Origin: Saksenaea vasiformis B4078 | Lineage: Eukaryota > Mucoromycota > Mucoromycetes > Mucorales > Saksenaeaceae | Assembly: GCA_000697055.1 (NCBI GenBank) | Contig: JNDT01002262.1 | Coordinates: 38,351 to 102,350 of the forward strand | DNA: 64,000 bases | Direction of reading: 5' to 3' | Shown: piece after piece, positions 1-10,254 of the stretch | Layout: each line of letters opens with the position of its first letter | How positions within the stretch are numbered: the first letter of the stretch is position 1 | Position numbers and translations under genes: made by a program | Notes under the pieces: generated by a model | Told to the model about the DNA's origin: nothing | Seen by the model: only the letters and a program-made list of their open reading frames with translations | The model's database searches: none

Positions 1-1617
1 AAGTCTATCGATACCGCGTTGACGATCACCATCGGTAAAATTCTGAACAGTTCTAATAGGTGCTGGATCTGGTTCTGGCAGATGGTACATTCCGCGACCG
101 AACGGGTTTTGGCCTCTGCTAACACATATACGGCATCCATACCGCAATTGATGGCCGAGGTGGCCGCATAGTTTAGCAACTGCTGGTATATCCCCATAGA
201 CTAGCAGCGTGTGGACTTTGAAAGAATATGGCGACCCTTCTCCAGGTACTTTCACCACCATGCCGGCGTTCTGCAGCGTCTTAAGCTCTTGGAGCAAAGG
301 CTCAAGGTACGTGACTATATCATACGGCTGTTTTGGGCCAGGAATGACGCAGACTTGAAACATATTTTCAAGGCGGGCTCTAAGGCAAACAGCTAAATGT
401 TGGCGCTGGATACAATTAAACGGGTGGAAAATTGAGCACTGGCACATGAACCAATGCTTGTGAGTTCGGAGCTTTTTGGGGTGAGAATCCGTCAGTTGCT
501 AGAGCAATGGCGATATCATAGGGATTGGTAAAGAGTTCTCCCTTCAAGGCCTTGTACGCCTCGCCATCGAAGATGTCGGCAGCCTTATCTTGATCTTCGT
601 GGCGATAATTGTGGCGATACAATAAATCTTGACGGCTTTCTTGACAGAGAAAGAGTGTAGCCAACTGTGCACTTAAGGGGAGGACCGTGAACGTGGATCG
701 TGATATCTGCACAGGCGAACCGTTGCAAGTTCTGGTAGTATAGCGCTCTTGTTGACAGTTCGGGTTTGGACATCGTGTAAATGACTCGTATTGGCCAGTG
801 AATGCAACACAGCCATTGCTACAGTTATCGACGGTAATAGGTTTCACAGGATATATCTTTTTTCCCAGATTTTTAAGCTGATCAACAGAGTAGAGCGGTG
901 GCACAGTATCTAGCGTAAGGTGTTAGTAACTTCTGTATCCAGTCATGATACACTAGGCAATGCACTTACCAGGTGCGTATTTATTGTTTCTTCGATTGAT
1001 GAATCGGATGATTTCTCGCTGACCTGCTCGCGTGCACTTGGAAGCTTCCAAAATTGCCATGAACTCCAAGTTCTCCCGTTCAGCGTCTGTTGGAATTGCC
1101 ATGTCGTCAAAATTATAGAGGATTGCGCCCTCATTGTCGATAGAGGCCATAGTTCCCGAGCTGTTTGATTCGCTATCATCAGGTCCTTGCAGATTATCAA
1201 TCTCATTATCAAGAGAATCGGTAATTTGGAGTTCATCGTAGTCATCAGCGTCGTAATCGAAATGGATATCATCATTGGCCTCCAGCATAAGTGAATCTGT
1301 AGCAATGACGTCTTCAGTCGCATCAACATCCATAGCACTGCTGACATCAACGAATGTTATTGGTTTAAAGAAAGTTACGTTTCATACCTTAAAGGACGTT
1401 GTTCTGGCTGCACTTGTCTGATTCTGTCACGATAACGCACGTTACCATGAATTTCAGCACATTCAAGGACATGTTCTGGATAGTCTTTCGGGTGGAACGA
1501 TTCGTTGCAGTAATTGCAGTTATAACGGTCTCGTTTAGTCATAGTAGTTCTTATATATGCTTGAGTTTCTTCGGATGCCAGGAGAGTTCGAATCGGTTTA
1601 ATCCATTCTAACAACAA
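1..1617 (-). CDS. Tnp2-like (CACTA/KDZ-type) DDE transposase, partial at left edge, possibly frameshifted
   Basis: Minus-strand gene running off the window. Exon 1 (1617 down to about 1387) holds a C2H2-like knuckle (CNYCNESFHPKDYPEHVLEC). A consensus intron leads to an acidic exon ending near 973, and a second intron to an exon from about 909 containing VDNCSNGCVAFTGQY, C-x4-C and DGEAYKALKG. Below about 415 the frame carries VIPGPKQPYDI, YLEPLLQELKTLQ and GHQLRYGCRICV, the typical Tnp2 transposase signature (family knowledge). Both introns have GT/AG ends and keep frame. Between LNFPP and RARLENMF (about 380-425) the frame changes by one base with no usable intron, so this copy may be dead. 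The catalytic core lies mostly outside the window. It is divergent from the gene at 1860, with about 240 bp between. Confidence 0.75.
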
Positions 1618-1859
1618 GGAAAGCTAGTATTTATATTTCTTAGGTTACAGTAGCCATTAAGCATATCGCTGCACCTACGACTACGGCTATTCTGTGCTTA
1701 TATTTTCGTAGATCAGATCGATTATTGAGAGCAGCTAATGCAGATTTCCACAATGGAATTAATTAAAAAAAAAAAGAATTTAAACGAGAATTTGATTAAA
1801 AATTGATATGCATCTTCCTCTCTATTCTATTTATTAAAGAACTATTTTGTAGACTAAGC
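1618..1859. promoter_or_regulatory. Divergent intergenic region between transposase and accessory gene
   Basis: A 242-bp AT-rich spacer separates two divergent starts (1617 minus, 1860 plus). It must hold both promoters if the two genes are expressed. No clear TATA box was identified. The arrangement is seen in the sequence; the shared promoter is inference. Confidence 0.3.
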
Positions 1860-2437
1860 ATGGATTCTAGTGATTACACTTCACTTCTCTCCAAGATTGA
1901 TGAGATGCACAGAATGATCAACAACAAGATCGACACCTTCATAGATGAAGTGCGAATGGAGATAAGTACGCTTCATAAAAAGCTTGATGACTTGCGTACG
2001 GTACGTGTAACCAAGTCGCTATTATTTGTATAACCGATATATAGGGCACTGAAGGTGTAACAGAGAGTCATGTCATTTACCCTCCCAAGAATGTCCGGTT
2101 GAGAGAGGTTACAATAAAGCAGTTGAAAGAAGCGCTTCATTCATCAGGCGGAATAGTCATTGATACCGATGTCGCCTATAAAATGCTTGACTTCGCAGTT
2201 GAAAAGCAATGCGACAAGCTCTGCCATGAAGTTAGGCAATCGACCCAACTGGAGGATCCCAAATGGTCGAGCGTCACGAGGTCAAATGTGCGCACCATAT
2301 GCCAAGAGATCTCCACATGGGCAGTGGATAACGATATTCCCCTTAACCGCTACCCAAACGACTGGATAATAGAGAGTATGCTTGCAAAGAAGTGGAAACA
2401 TCGCCACGATAATGCCTCCAAAAAGCGTCTAAGGTAA
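1860..2437 (+). CDS. Unknown protein divergent from the Tnp2-like transposase (possible second transposon gene)
   Basis: Two exons, 1860-2000 and 2045-2437, joined across a 44-nt intron (GTACGT...TATAG) give a 177-residue protein in one frame. Residues 1-47 look like a coiled coil (LLSKIDEMHRMINNKID). The C-terminal part has RTICQEISTWAVDNDIPL and NDWIIESMLAKKWKHRHDNA, which resembles a small helical DNA-binding fold of the BEN/winged type only in general composition. I do not recognise the family. Its position head-to-head with the transposase suggests it is an accessory transposon gene; this is inference. A start at 1860 is chosen because it gives the longest frame compatible with the splice site. 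Confidence 0.6.
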
Positions 2438-3100
2438 AGCAATATGTCAGCATCTATTTGCTTAATGTTATTCTTACAATTCACGTAGATCTTCTCCATC
2501 ATCAGCGAACTAAATGGTAGAAACATAGAAGATGCCAACTAAGACTAGACCATCTAAGAATCAACTGTCATTAGTATAGCGCTCCATTTTTTTGTACCTT
2601 TTTTTTTGGGCAAAACAAAACAATCGATACGTATATCAAATTCATTCCTTTTTGGTTGCTTTCAGACACTAGCCACTGCATTCTAAATAAGCCAATAGAA
2701 TTGCATCTAGTATATCTACCCGCCTTAACAGCAAGCCAATAGAACTGCGCATATTATATCCAGGTTTGGAATTAGGGTTACCATATATATTTTAGCGCAA
2801 AATGTTGGGGGGAGGAATGCCCACATAAAAAAACGCCCAAAAACCACCACCTAAAAACCACCCCTAAACCCCCCCAATCCCCGCCGTAGTGATCCTTGTG
2901 TGTTCGGGAAGCTTGTTCTCGATCTCGAACGATGTATCCTTTTGATCCCAGGTCAGAATAAATATGAGCTATCAGAACATCATCTCTTTATCCAATTACT
3001 TCGCAAGTTGTCTTAATGAGGCAACATTTTCCTCATAAAACGTTGTTCCGATTGCAATTGTTAGGACGTTATTTCAATATTTCTACGACTCTTAGTCATT
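2438..3100. other. Intergenic, with G-run/C-run inverted repeat
   Basis: No gene was seen. It holds homopolymer runs (poly-T near 2588-2606) and a C-rich patch 2835-2883. TTGGGGGG at about 2805 and CCCCCCAA at about 2870 form a short inverted repeat of low complexity that could be a degenerate element end, but no target duplication was recognised. Confidence 0.35.
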
Positions 3101-3367
3101 TCACTGGCATGTAAATTTGTGAACGTGTCTATTCCAGGTGTCATCTTCAGAGTACGTGCATTCAGATCCCGAAGGACAGGTGCATTCGTCTTCTGGGGGT
3201 TTAAAATCGTCCATAGGGTAGTCCGTTGTATATCTGCAGATGTCACCCGAATTGCAGGTTCTCGAAGGATGGTGATCAAGGTTGCCAGCGGAGACAATTG
3301 CGGTCGACAAGAGCGCTGCCATAATGGCCAAGTTTAGAAGGATAAGGAAAGTGGTGCGAGCAGCCAT
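3101..3367 (-). CDS. Small secreted cysteine-rich protein
   Basis: A single-exon frame of 88 residues. Residues 1-27 are a clear signal peptide: basic start, hydrophobic core LILLNLAIMAALLSTAIV, then a small-residue SAG cleavage region. The mature part of about 60 residues has six cysteines in the order C-x5-C, then CTC, C and a final C in KFTCQ, suggesting three disulfides. It is acidic (DYPMDDFKPPEDE). I do not recognise the family. Small secreted cysteine-rich proteins of fungi are often effectors or antimicrobial-like, but nothing here fixes a role. It stands alone, with no partner genes nearby. Start at 3367 is the only one giving the signal peptide. Confidence 0.6.
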   Translation of the reverse strand: MAARTTFLILLNLAIMAALLSTAIVSAGNLDHHPSRTCNSGDICRYTTDYPMDDFKPPEDECTCPSGSECTYSEDDTWNRHVHKFTCQ

Positions 3368-3603
3368 TATGGAGTTATATTCTGATTATTGCGAGTGGCC
3401 TCGGCGGTTGTTGAAGAATTCTGGAAATTAATGTCGGTGAGACCTCTTTATATGCGAATAGGGACAACGAAAAATGAAATAGAATGTCAGGGGAGGGACT
3501 CCAAAAAAAAAAAGGGCAATGCAGAAAAAGGGGTGAATGTCCTAAATAGATGCGTCTCACACATGCAATCGATGCGCCTTGCGATCACTATGAGGAAAAG
3601 GTA

Positions 3604-3717
3604 CCCGTTTTTGTCATTTTCAGGTAGGTAGTCTAATCATTGTGTCAGCTTCAAGCCATATTTGGCAGCAATGTTCTACACTGCAACGACTATCTACCTG
3701 AAAATGACGAAAACGGG
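3604..3717. repeat. 24-bp inverted repeat, 66-bp loop
   Basis: Arms at 3604-3627 and 3694-3717 are reverse complements with one mismatch (CCCGTTTTTGTCATTTTC versus CCCGTTTTCGTCATTTTC in the matching part). The right arm lies inside the open frame 3640-3981 and encodes YLPENDENG. This may be a foldback element or a local inverted duplication. Confidence 0.7.
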
Positions 3718-3981
3718 GAAATTGTCGGAAACGCCTTTCCACAGTGGATTGCGGTAGGTGCGCCCAACAATACAATTAGTACATTTCACACGTACAATTG
3801 GCGCCTCATGCATAATGAGGTAACACGTCAGGGAGAAAGAAGTAAAAAAGCAGATGCTTTACTCCTACATCATAGGTATCTTCCCGAAGCAAAGCTGAAA
3901 GTGGTCTATAGAATGTCGGACCCATCCTTCACGATCTTGAGCACCGAGTCGTGCCGAAGCTTCTTCCAAGCGGTGAACTAG
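3640..3981 (+). pseudogene. Open fragment of an unknown protein
   Basis: About 113 codons are open but without a convincing ATG at the front (the first codon is TTG, and a stop lies just upstream). The composition is protein-like (WIAVGAPNNTISTFHTYNW, LLLHHRYLPEAKLKVVYRM). It may be the 3' exon of a decayed gene, because its 5' side is disrupted by an inverted copy of its own coding sequence. No family recognised. Confidence 0.3.
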
Positions 3982-4057
3982 GTGTTCTGGATGTTTCGGT
4001 ACATGAGGCACTAATTGTATGTGAGATGTAGCAATTGTGTTTGTGAAGCGTACCTAG

Positions 4058-4320
4058 TTAGTCTGTAAGACGCGCCAATAGAATTTGCAAGAGCGCCAAT
4101 TTGGTGTTAAAATACTCTATGCAATGTATAAGAAACCGCCAATGTTCTAAGAAATATGGTTGATTGAAATAATCGCTGCCATACAATAGTACAAGCTTTT
4201 CTAGAGGGAGCACCCGTTTCATTGAGAGAAAGTCTTTTGAAAGAGATGATGTGTGATCCGTGAACACACAGAATTCACTCGACCTTCGGACGTTCCGAGA
4301 GACACGATCATCCTCCTGGG
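4058..4320 (-). repeat. Dispersed repeat, copy A (partner at 37905-38115)
   Basis: On the minus strand the order GGAGGATG, then GAACGTCCGAAGG, then TCTCTTTCAAA, then GGCAGCGATTATTTCAATCAACC is the same as on the plus strand at 37914-38110. The encoded pieces also match (GSDYFNQPYFLEH here, SSDHFNQSYFLAH there). Identity is roughly 70-75% by eye. This suggests an old mobile or duplicated coding sequence. Neither copy is open from end to end. Confidence 0.6.
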
Positions 4321-4851
4321 GCTCTAGTACGGGAACTGAAATTTAGACGCACGCATCAGTTGACGCAGAATCCATTGTCACTCCACGTAGACCTCCTTTG
4401 GAAACCCGATAGTTGGTATCCAGACTAAGCAGCACCGGTAGTAACCATCAAAGAGCTAAATCATATAAGATTTGTTCATATGAAGAACAGGCATAGTACC
4501 ATTTAGGTGGATTTCTGGCAGTTATCTGTCACCATGTGAAAAAGCAAGCAGTTAACCGATCTGATAATAAATGATTACATTACTGCTATAGACAGAATAT
4601 GGGAAAGGAACAGCATGCGTTGACCAAAAAATGTCTGCCTCAGTCCTGTATTGTAAAGGGAGAACTGACATAAGTAGATCTGGGCTTAGGAGAACCATGA
4701 CCTAAGCTGGGTTTCCTCCTTCAAGAGTGGCTTTCTCTCTCGGCTGACTTGAATTCAAGTCCGACAAAGAGACAGCGCCAAATTGAAAACCTCGCCTCGT
4801 GCTTGTTTCCCTTGGTTATCTAGTAGATCATAAAGCTTTGATTTCGCAAAG
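4321..4851. other. Intergenic, Ras gene upstream region
   Basis: No gene seen. The last 150 bases before the Ras start are pyrimidine-rich (CTTCAAGAGTGGCTTTCTCTC) and probably carry the promoter and 5' leader. No TATA box was recognised. Confidence 0.3.
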
Positions 4852-5819
4852 ATGATGCTATATAAGCTTGTCGTACTGGGTGATGGTGGTGTTGGAAAGG
4901 TATTTTTTCTACTGGTTTGTAAAGCTATCGATTGTTTACTAATCTGCTTTTCTTTTTTGTCTTATAGACAGCCTTGACCATTCAGGTAGACTCTTAACGA
5001 TGCACTTTCTTCTGAAGCTAATTAATGTAACTTTACTCCATTAGCTTTGTCTTAACCATTTTGTTGGTAAGTTAGACCCGAGTTGACAGCGGCTTCGTTA
5101 CTAAATACTTGATTTTTTTCTTACTTTTTCTGTAGAGGTACTGCCCTTAGTGAAGTATGGTATGATGAGCTAACGATGAATGCTAGACCTATGACCCTAC
5201 CATCGAGGATTCATACCGCAAACAGGTTGTTATCGATGATCAGCCATGCGTTCTAGAAGTTTTAGATACAGCAGGCCAAGGTAAAACGGAAATGACGCAA
5301 GCGTCCTATATATGAACTGTTCTTTACTTGGAGATTTTCTTTGGTAGAGGAATATACGGCGTTGAGAGACCAGTGGATCAGGTAAAGATGAAACAACCGA
5401 TGATTGAAAAGTGAGGTGGTTAATGGGGGTAAAAAACTACAATATATACACATATCGTCAACAGAGACGGAGAGGGTTTCTTATTGGTCTACTCAATAAC
5501 ATCCCGTTCCACGTTTGAACGGGTGGAGCGATTCCGCGATCAAATCTTCCGCGTCAAGGATGTCGATAATGTCCCGTTAATGCTGGTTGGAAACAAATGC
5601 GACAAAGTGACGGAACGTGAGGTGACACGTGAAGAGGGCTATGCCATGGCTAAGCGACTGGCTTGCGATTTCATCGAGACGTCTGCGAAAACGTGCGTGA
5701 ATGTGGAGCGATCATTCTATCAGGTAGTCAAAGTTATCCGTGCCCAACGTGAGGGGCTACGTGCGGGTCCCAAGAACAAAACCAAGAAGGAGAAGAAAAA
5801 CAAGTGTTTGATTCTATAA
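4852..5819 (+). CDS. Ras-family small GTPase (RasB-like), seven exons including an apparent 2-nt exon
   Basis: Exons 4852-4899, 4968-4985, 5045-5066, 5136-5137, 5187-5280, 5348-5381 and 5465-5819 give 190 residues. The P-loop GDGGVGK is at 10-16 (Gly12 and Gly13 kept), followed by effector loop YDPTIEDSY, switch II DTAGQEEY, base-binding NKCD, SAK, a lysine-rich tail and CAAX box CLIL for prenylation. The [20 protein letters not shown] start and [17 protein letters not shown] resemble Aspergillus RasB more than Ras1 (family knowledge). The protein would act as a GTP switch at the plasma membrane, controlling polarity or growth. The exon between 5066 and 5187 must supply the two bases AG to keep frame (GTT G|AG|ACC). 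Both flanking introns have consensus ends and branch-like sites. Confidence 0.93.
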
Positions 5820-6532
5820 TTTTTATATATCTTTGTCGTCTAATGGATTTTTTTGTCTTCTCTTCATTGTGATAATGTAACTTGTGCAGCTGATCGAATA
5901 GATGAAAGCAATGACAGCTGCACTAGTTTTGAAGTTATGAAGTGTCGCAATTATATTTTTCAGTCTGACCCTAGTTGAAATGGATGGTCCCAGCTGCCTG
6001 ATTTTTATTGTTCTACATTAACTAAGTTAGTTCATGAAGCAAGGTAAATTGTGTGTTACCAAATCACTTGTTTCATTGATCAATTGACGTATAATAGTCT
6101 GTTCAACACATACATACTGAGAAGCAAAAAAGGCCTGCATGCAGTCAAGCAAACTCCGCAATCCAACTTAAGCACCAAACGTGTGCTCTCGACGGTCTCG
6201 TAGTTGACACAATAAAAACAATAATAAAAACGGAAAGGATCGCATGTGATATTTATGTAGTTTGATGATGAAAACATTCCAATAGAGTGTAAGTCATCCA
6301 CAAGCTTCGATCACTGCCTTACGCCTATCAGGGATGCAACAAAGTTATCACCATCCTTTTTTCCAAGGAGTTTGTCACTATGTGAGCTGCATCATAAAGA
6401 GAAGTGACTAGTAGCTCAGCGGCGGGCGGGACAATAAGGATTTGTGCCAGCCGAGGAATAACGTTTCAAGCCGTCAGGCAAAAGATTTTGTGCAGAATGG
6501 CTTGTCATTCGATCATCTTCATGACCGGAAAT
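5820..6532. other. Intergenic, nothing recognised
   Basis: This covers the 3' end of the Ras transcript and an AT-rich stretch. Short frames on both strands show no protein-like composition. I see no RNA gene or repeat. Confidence 0.3.
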
Positions 6533-6541
6533 ACTATATAA
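6533..6541 (+). promoter_or_regulatory. Possible TATA box
   Basis: ACTATATAACT lies about 55 bases upstream of the ATG at 6590, a normal distance for a fungal TATA element. This is the main support for the weak gene that follows. Confidence 0.35.
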
Positions 6542-6589
6542 CTGGCCTTTTCATTTAACGTACTGACCTCAGCAGCTCAGCTCTTTCCC

Positions 6590-7210
6590 ATGAACTCAGC
6601 GCCTTTGACACGTTATCAATATAAGCCTGAGTTATCTGAACTGACTGTTTCAACAGATATCTATAAGACAGTTATAAGATCTATGATCGAAAAGCATGAT
6701 GTCTCTTGTATCCATAAGAAAACAGTCCACACGTCTTCTGGCAGCAAATCGACTTCTGCCATGGAGACTAACTCTGAAGAATCTGTTTGTAAGCGTCCCA
6801 TATCAACGCCTAATTTGTGAGGGGCAGTCTATGTTTGCCACCGTTCTGAGTTACCTAAAATGAGAAGTCGAAAGGAAGATTTGAAAAAGACATCGCCAAA
6901 GCGAAACAAGAAGATTCAATGCAAAGCTCGCCTTCTTGTGGTTTTAAGAATGTCACTCCTAATATTGTCACTATTTCGCTTGATGGTGAACGCAACCATG
7001 TCCCTGGTTCTGCAGAAGACATTCAGTACCTGGGGCTATCGGAAAGTATGAAAGCACGTATCCTCACACGCACCGCTATAAGGATATAGTCAGCAATCCA
7101 TCAGGCGAGCTGTTCAGAAGAGACGTTTTGATATTAAGGACGATAAGCATGGAGATTCTTCCACTACAGCAGTTCATCGGGACGAGGCGATCCATGCAGA
7201 CGAGTATATA
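6590..7210 (+). pseudogene. Weak, interrupted coding region of unknown function
   Basis: The ATG at 6590 opens 76 codons (MNSAPLTRYQYKPELSEL). A GTAAGC donor at 6789 lies inside the frame. Beyond it, protein-like pieces occur in changing frames: SRKEDLKKTSPKRNKK from 6863, then IVTISLDGERNHVPGSAED and YLGLSESMKARILTRT (about 6970-7080), then QQSIRRAVQKRRFDIKDD (about 7093-7140). No single set of introns joins them all cleanly, so the region is either a multi-exon gene I cannot resolve or a decaying copy. No family recognised. Confidence 0.3.
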
Positions 7211-8690
7211 TAATCTGTATTATAAGGTAAACAACATGGCCGGAAAAAAAAAGGGGGATCAAGCTCCAGTGAAATAGATAGAGAAATGGTTGAATGAACT
7301 TGAGTACAGGAACTTGCACTTTTCGTATGGATTTGGATGAACGTTTCATATCACCTTGGCAGCTGGTGATCTTTCGAGACGCTGACACCAAGTGCAGCTT
7401 TGTGCTCAATTGCCGTCCATCACAAGGGAATCCATCGTGGCCGTCCGGCCATGTATCCCTACACCGCAGTCCAAGCAGCTGGGCCTTTTTTGAACCGGGC
7501 CATACTATGTTTCATAATGAGATGAAAAGCAGACTCATCAAGAACACAGTTTCGTGTATAGTTCATGTCTGTCTTCCCCCCTCTTACAAACTCACTCCAA
7601 GCGCTCTTGGACTTTTCCTTCGCTATTGAGAGTCGGATTGTGGTGCTTTCTTATAACATCATAAATAGCCTTTAAGTGTTTGATGCAGTTGTTACATCAG
7701 CTGTTCTAAAACGGACGAGGGATTTTCATTAATACGACCTGATGTGATTTTCTTGTGCTTCTTCTTGAGAATTCACGGACGATTAGCCTGTTTAGGTCTC
7801 TTAAAGATGCTCTCAGGATATCTTTCGTACCTTCTAGCCACTTTTGTGCCGCATGACTTCTGATTCCAAATTTCTTTTTCTTTGCAGTAGCACCCAAACA
7901 CTTCTGAAACCATAATTGAAGAATCCCACTTTGTCCTGATCTGTTCAGAGCGTACGAATATGTTTAGACAATGCTTCTCTCATAACAACGTCGATCACTT
8001 TCTTTATATCATCGGTGAGCGTGGCATCTGCGTCATTGTTTCTTCCAGGAGATATAGTCAAGCACTGTGTGTAAGAACTCGCTGTTTCAAAGGCATACTA
8101 TTTCTCGTCAAACACCATAATCCATGGGTTCGTGTCTTCTATATTCCTCTACAACAGCATCATTTCTACCCTTATGCAATAACTGAAATGCCTACTATTT
8201 AATTTACTTGTGTGGTTACACCGAAAAGGAGAAGTCCGTCGACAGAAACGCTGGTGCCGTTTATATAAACAAAAGATAGGTAGGCAAGGTTTGTACAACC
8301 AATCTTCCTGGAAACTCGGCATCTGATTTGTCAGCGTGCTGGCATGTATTTTCGTGTAAGCACCATTTCTATTCTTCGAAGCGGATGACATCGATTTCCA
8401 CTAGGCACGACTTCACTTTCCGAAAAAACGGTAAAATACCGTGTGCATAAGTAAGTATGACCGGCGAAAGGAGAGAAGGTCGACGATCCTGTGCAATTGC
8501 TTGGCACTTGCTGCTGAAGGGTGTGCTTCAAAAAATCCCCGCATAGCCAAAACGGTTTCAGCTGACATCATCGGAAGTTGAAAACCATTTTGGGTGATCT
8601 TCACTTTTTCCATTTTCCCCTTCTCTTTCAGCTAACTCGGTATACCTTTGTATTTTCTTTTCTTTCCTTGCCACTCCTTTTTCGCTTAAC
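7211..8690. other. Gene-poor stretch with short fragments
   Basis: No convincing gene. Minus-strand pieces such as KWLEGTKDILRASLRDLN (about 7770-7830) and YINGTSVSVDGLLLFGV (about 8215-8265) look protein-like but are short and isolated. The last 100 bases, TTTCTTTTCTTTCC and CACTCC, are a pyrimidine-rich leader in front of NCS-1. Confidence 0.25.
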
Positions 8691-9525
8691 ATGGGTAAAG
8701 CGCAAAGTAAATTAAGTCCTGAAGAATTGAGTGATCTGCAGAAATGCACTTATTGTAAGTCATTACTATCGATTGTGAGAAACCTCGAGATTTATTATCC
8801 TCCATACCTTTCTGCCATCTAGTCGACAAAAAGGAACTGCAGCAATGGTAATACTAGGCTTTGCCACAACTTAATTCATGTATGGGCTTTTTCGCAGGTA
8901 TAAAGGCTTTCTAAAGGATTGCCCGTCCGGCCAGTTGGATAAGACCGAGTTCCAGAAGATCTATAAACAGTTCTTCCCGTTCGGCGACCCTTCACGGTTT
9001 GCAGACTATGTGTTCAACGTGTTTGACGGTGATAAAAACGGCACCATCGATTTTAAGGAATTCATCTGTGCACTGTCAATAACAAGCCGAGGACGTATAG
9101 ACGAGAAATTATTCTGTAAGGGCAAATCTCCGTCTTTTGAGATGCTAACGCTGTCTCGATAGGGGCATTTAAGGTGGATAGCCAGGAAGACATAGTTCCG
9201 AATTCGGAGTACTGACATTGACTGTAGTTGTACGATATTGATAACGACGGATTTATAACGTACGACGAAATGCTACACATCGTTGATGCGATCTACAAAA
9301 TGGTCGGCAGCATGGTGAAATTACCGCCAGATGAAGACACACCAGAAAAGCGGGTGGCAAAGATTTTTGATCTCATGGATACAGTAAGTTTTTGTTGTCG
9401 AAAACGTTTTATTTACTTGGTACAAGGATAAGGATGGCCGACTGAGTATGGACGAATTCAAAGAAGGAAGTAAAAAGGATCCTACCATTGTTCAAGCACT
9501 TAATCTGTATGATGGGCTGGTCTAA
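8691..9525 (+). CDS. NCS1: Neuronal calcium sensor 1 / frequenin homologue
   Basis: Six exons (8691-8754, 8823-8847, 8898-9115, 9163-9173, 9228-9383, 9427-9525) join in frame to 190 residues, the usual NCS-1 length. MGKAQSKLS is an N-myristoylation signal. Four EF hands follow: a degenerate first one ([11 protein letters not shown], with the Cys-Pro typical of the family), then [24 protein letters not shown] and [12 protein letters not shown], all with intact ligands. In yeasts this protein binds and activates phosphatidylinositol 4-kinase Pik1 in response to calcium (family knowledge). The fourth exon is only 11 nt (GGGCATTTAAG) and is needed for LFWAFKLYDID. The start is the first ATG and gives the myristoyl motif. 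Confidence 0.95.
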
Positions 9526-10254
9526 GAATCATTGTAATTCTATTCTTTCCCCTTTCCTATCTTGAAAAGTTGTCAACCAGCAATAAATCCCGGTTTTCAG
9601 AAGCGGAATGGAAAATTTCTATATTCAGTAACATGGCTATTTACCGAACAACTAAAAAAGTTCATGGAACGCGAGCAAAGTTCTGTTGTATCCAAGAAAA
9701 CTCAGTGCATGAACCGTACCTATGCGCGATGGCAATTCCTATACTATTTCTGTGTTTATGCTACTGTCATGGTAACAGCAATGGGAATTGCATCACGCGG
9801 CGACGGATTTATCAGAGCTTTACTATTTATTGAACCACGACTTACGCTATTCTAAGCAAACTTTAAGTATAAATTTACTTACATGAAACTCGATCCCCCC
9901 ATAGGCGCAAAAATTATAAAAAACCATTCAGTGCTGTCGATGACACTTTGCTATTTCACTTAACATTGGTGTAATCCCAGTGCGTGGGCTGGGAACAGCG
10001 GAGCTTCCCATCCGGGTTGCCACACGGTATGGAGTACACGTCTTAAAATCAACAACATGAAGTTGGTAAAGAATGAAAGAGCCGCCAAGTGCTACATGTT
10101 GAAAAAAAAAAAAGATGCCTACGAAAGTTACTCGTTTAATACAAAGTTAACGACTTATACTGTATCTCGATCCAGAGCACACGCATTCTGTTAACATGGT
10201 CTTACTTGTGCGGAATGAATTTAATGATAACGACCATCGAAAGAACCATAGCAC
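9526..10254. other. Intergenic, nothing recognised
   Basis: Two overlapping open frames near 9562-9855 in different phases show no protein-like composition. A GC-richer patch at 9980-10030 does not fold as a tRNA or 5S RNA by eye. Confidence 0.25.

Noticed and set aside
2805..2877. G-run and C-run as a transposon terminal inverted repeat
   Set aside because: Only an 8-bp low-complexity match, no target-site duplication found.
7294..7629. 111-codon plus frame
   Set aside because: No domain or splice context, and a competing minus frame overlaps; treated as chance.
9980..10040. GC-richer patch considered as tRNA or 5S RNA
   Set aside because: No cloverleaf and no internal promoter boxes by eye.
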